From: Planctomycetaceae bacterium
Lineage (GTDB): Bacteria > Planctomycetota > Planctomycetia > Planctomycetales > Planctomycetaceae
NCBI GenBank assembly: GCA_020426125.1
Contig: JAGQQQ010000125.1
Location: 1 to 8,692 of the forward strand
DNA length: 8,692 nucleotides
Reading direction: 5' to 3'
Made by a program: the position numbers and the translations under genes. This document shows positions 6,925-8,692 of this stretch, piece after piece. The stretch's first letter is position 1. Every line of letters begins with the position of its first letter. The notes under the pieces are model-generated. The model had not been told where the DNA came from, did no database searches, and saw only the letters and a list, made by a program, of their open reading frames with translations.

Positions 6925-7230
6925 ATGGCAAAAGTGAATGAAGCCCTCGGAATGATCGAAACCAAGGGATTGGTCTGCATGATTGAAGCCAGCGACGCCG
7001 CTCTGAAAGCCGCCAACGTCCAGATGGTTGGCTGGGAAAAGGTCGGCAGCGGACTGGTGACTGTGTTTATGACCGGCGACGTCGCCGCCGTGAAAGCCGC
7101 TGTGGACGCTGGGGCCAGTGCTGCCAGCAAGATCGGCGAAGTCGTGAGCGTCCAGGTCATCCCCCGTCCTCACGAAGAACTCAGTGGAGTTCTTCCGAAG
7201 AAAGCCTCCGGCGGATCCGCCGCGAAGTAG
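6925..7230 (+). CDS. BMC-H hexameric shell protein 1
   Basis: A 101-residue single-domain microcompartment shell protein (Pfam BMC family). It forms hexamers that tile the facets of the shell. The family motifs are continuous: ALGMIETKGLV near the N-terminus, SDAALKAANV at 23-32, the pore loop EKVGSGLVTV with GSG at 41-43, GDVAAVKAAVDAG at 51-63, and VIPRPHEEL at 78-86. The KxGSG pore loop is the common form that admits small polar metabolites. A short Lys/Gly/Ser/Ala tail follows the domain. GGAG sits 10 bases before the ATG. It is 67 bases after pduL and 62 bases before a second BMC-H gene. Confidence 0.96.
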   Translation: MAKVNEALGMIETKGLVCMIEASDAALKAANVQMVGWEKVGSGLVTVFMTGDVAAVKAAVDAGASAASKIGEVVSVQVIPRPHEELSGVLPKKASGGSAAK

Positions 7231-7292
7231 ATAGTGCCCATTTAATCAAAGTCTGAGTCACTTTATTCACTTTCTCTCCAGGGAAGTTATCG

Positions 7293-7556
7293 ATGAACGA
7301 AGCCATTGGCATGATTGAAACTAAAGGACTGATCGCGACGATCGAAGGATCGGACGCGATGCTCAAAGCGGCGAACGTGTCGCTTGTTAAGCAGGTCCAG
7401 ATCGGCGGAGCGTATGTCACAACCATCATTCGTGGTGACGTCGGATCCGTTCGAGCCGCCGTCGACGCCGGAGCCGCCGCTGCCTCGAAAGTCGGCGAAC
7501 TGGTCTGCGCCCATATCATCCCCCGCGCCACCGACGGGCTGATGGAGAATTTCTAA
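7293..7556 (+). CDS. BMC-H hexameric shell protein 2
   Basis: An 87-residue single-domain shell protein, paralogous to the one upstream (shared MNEAIGMIETKGL-type start, AxDAG and IPR motifs). It lacks the C-terminal extension of its neighbour. The pore loop reads QIGGAYVTT, with GGA at 38-40 in place of GSG, so the central pore should differ in polarity and hydrogen bonding. The helix region keeps IIRGDVGSVRAAVDAGAAAA. Mixed hexagonal facets built from two BMC-H paralogues are usual in catabolic microcompartments. AGGGA lies about 9 bases before the ATG. Confidence 0.96.
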   Translation: MNEAIGMIETKGLIATIEGSDAMLKAANVSLVKQVQIGGAYVTTIIRGDVGSVRAAVDAGAAAASKVGELVCAHIIPRATDGLMENF

Positions 7557-7592
7557 GTTTGAGAGTCGACGCGTGGAATCTCGCCGAAAGCT

Positions 7593-7607
7593 GGCTCCTG
7601 AGGAGCC
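7593..7607 (+). other. Hairpin between shell gene 2 and the kinase gene
   Basis: GGCTCC (7593-7598) and GGAGCC (7602-7607) form a perfect stem with a 3-base loop. AGC (7589-7591) and GCT (7610-7612) can extend it across a small internal loop. No T-run follows, so full termination is unlikely. It may attenuate transcription or protect the 3' end of the shell-gene message. Confidence 0.4.
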
Positions 7608-7650
7608 CGGCTAAACGAGGAATTCCATCGTCAGATGCTCAAATCGCACG

Positions 7651-7675
7651 CCCCCCGCCCCTGACCCCCCACCCC
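7651..7675 (-). other. G-quadruplex motif on the template strand before the kinase start
   Basis: On the + strand this is C6-G-C4-TGA-C6-A-C4. On the minus strand it gives four G-runs of 4, 6, 4 and 6 separated by loops of 1, 3 and 1 bases, which meets the strictest quadruplex definitions. It ends 5 bases before the kinase ATG. The resulting mRNA leader is almost pure pyrimidine and has no Shine-Dalgarno sequence. Confidence 0.6.
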
Positions 7676-7680
7676 TTCTC

Positions 7681-8692
<1,012 letters not shown>

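Noticed and set aside
7209..7222. Perfect 14-base palindrome centred on GATC near the end of BMC-H 1
   Set aside because: It is inside the coding sequence for the Gly-Gly-Ser-Ala tail, has a short stem and no T-run, and is explained by GC-rich codons.
7243..7283. TCACTTT direct repeat and short AAAGT/ACTTT inverted repeat between the two shell genes
   Set aside because: The arms are only 5-7 bases in an A/T-rich spacer, a level expected by chance.

Overview
The window suggests a member of the Planctomycetes. It has a MoxR ATPase / DUF58 / transglutaminase membrane operon next to a bacterial microcompartment (BMC) locus whose order (DeoR-type regulator, PduL phosphotransacylase, two hexameric shell proteins, an acetate-kinase-family enzyme) matches, as I recall it, the Planctomycetes-Verrucomicrobia (PVM) type of BMC used to degrade plant and algal deoxysugars such as fucose and rhamnose. 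Moderate to high GC and frequent weak or absent Shine-Dalgarno sequences fit that group. The assignment rests on gene content and protein motifs, not on a database search.

Left end (1-269): no gene. Two short hairpins lie here. One is a probable terminator for a + strand gene left of the window, and one is a possible terminator for the minus-strand operon, so the two units probably converge.

Left half, minus strand (about 4987 down to 270): a four-gene unit read right to left. It contains a MoxR AAA+ ATPase, a DUF58 protein, a multi-spanning membrane transglutaminase of the TgpA type (the last two overlap at stop/start) and a small uncharacterised protein. MoxR-DUF58-transglutaminase is a widespread conserved trio, thought to form a chaperone-like ATPase acting with VWA-type and envelope proteins. 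It has no evident link to the BMC.

Divergent spacer (about 4988-5349): it holds a candidate minus-strand promoter, a run of palindromes that can fold into two mutually exclusive hairpins, and a palindrome with GAAA repeats that is a candidate operator for the DeoR-type repressor.

Right half, plus strand (5350 to the end): a DeoR-family repressor, PduL with an N-terminal helix resembling an encapsulation peptide, BMC-H shell protein 1, BMC-H shell protein 2, and the first 337 codons of an acetate-kinase-family enzyme cut by the window edge. In the family model, the aldehyde made inside the shell is oxidised to an acyl-CoA, PduL recycles the CoA and makes an acyl-phosphate, and the kinase turns that into a carboxylic acid and ATP. 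The aldolase, aldehyde dehydrogenase and pentameric vertex proteins expected for this system are absent here and probably lie downstream.

The most notable points are the kinase, which has substitutions at several canonical acetate-kinase active-site positions, and a strong G-quadruplex motif on the template strand five bases before its start codon. Perfect hairpins follow the stop codon of pduL and lie between the second shell gene and the kinase, which may set different mRNA levels within the operon.
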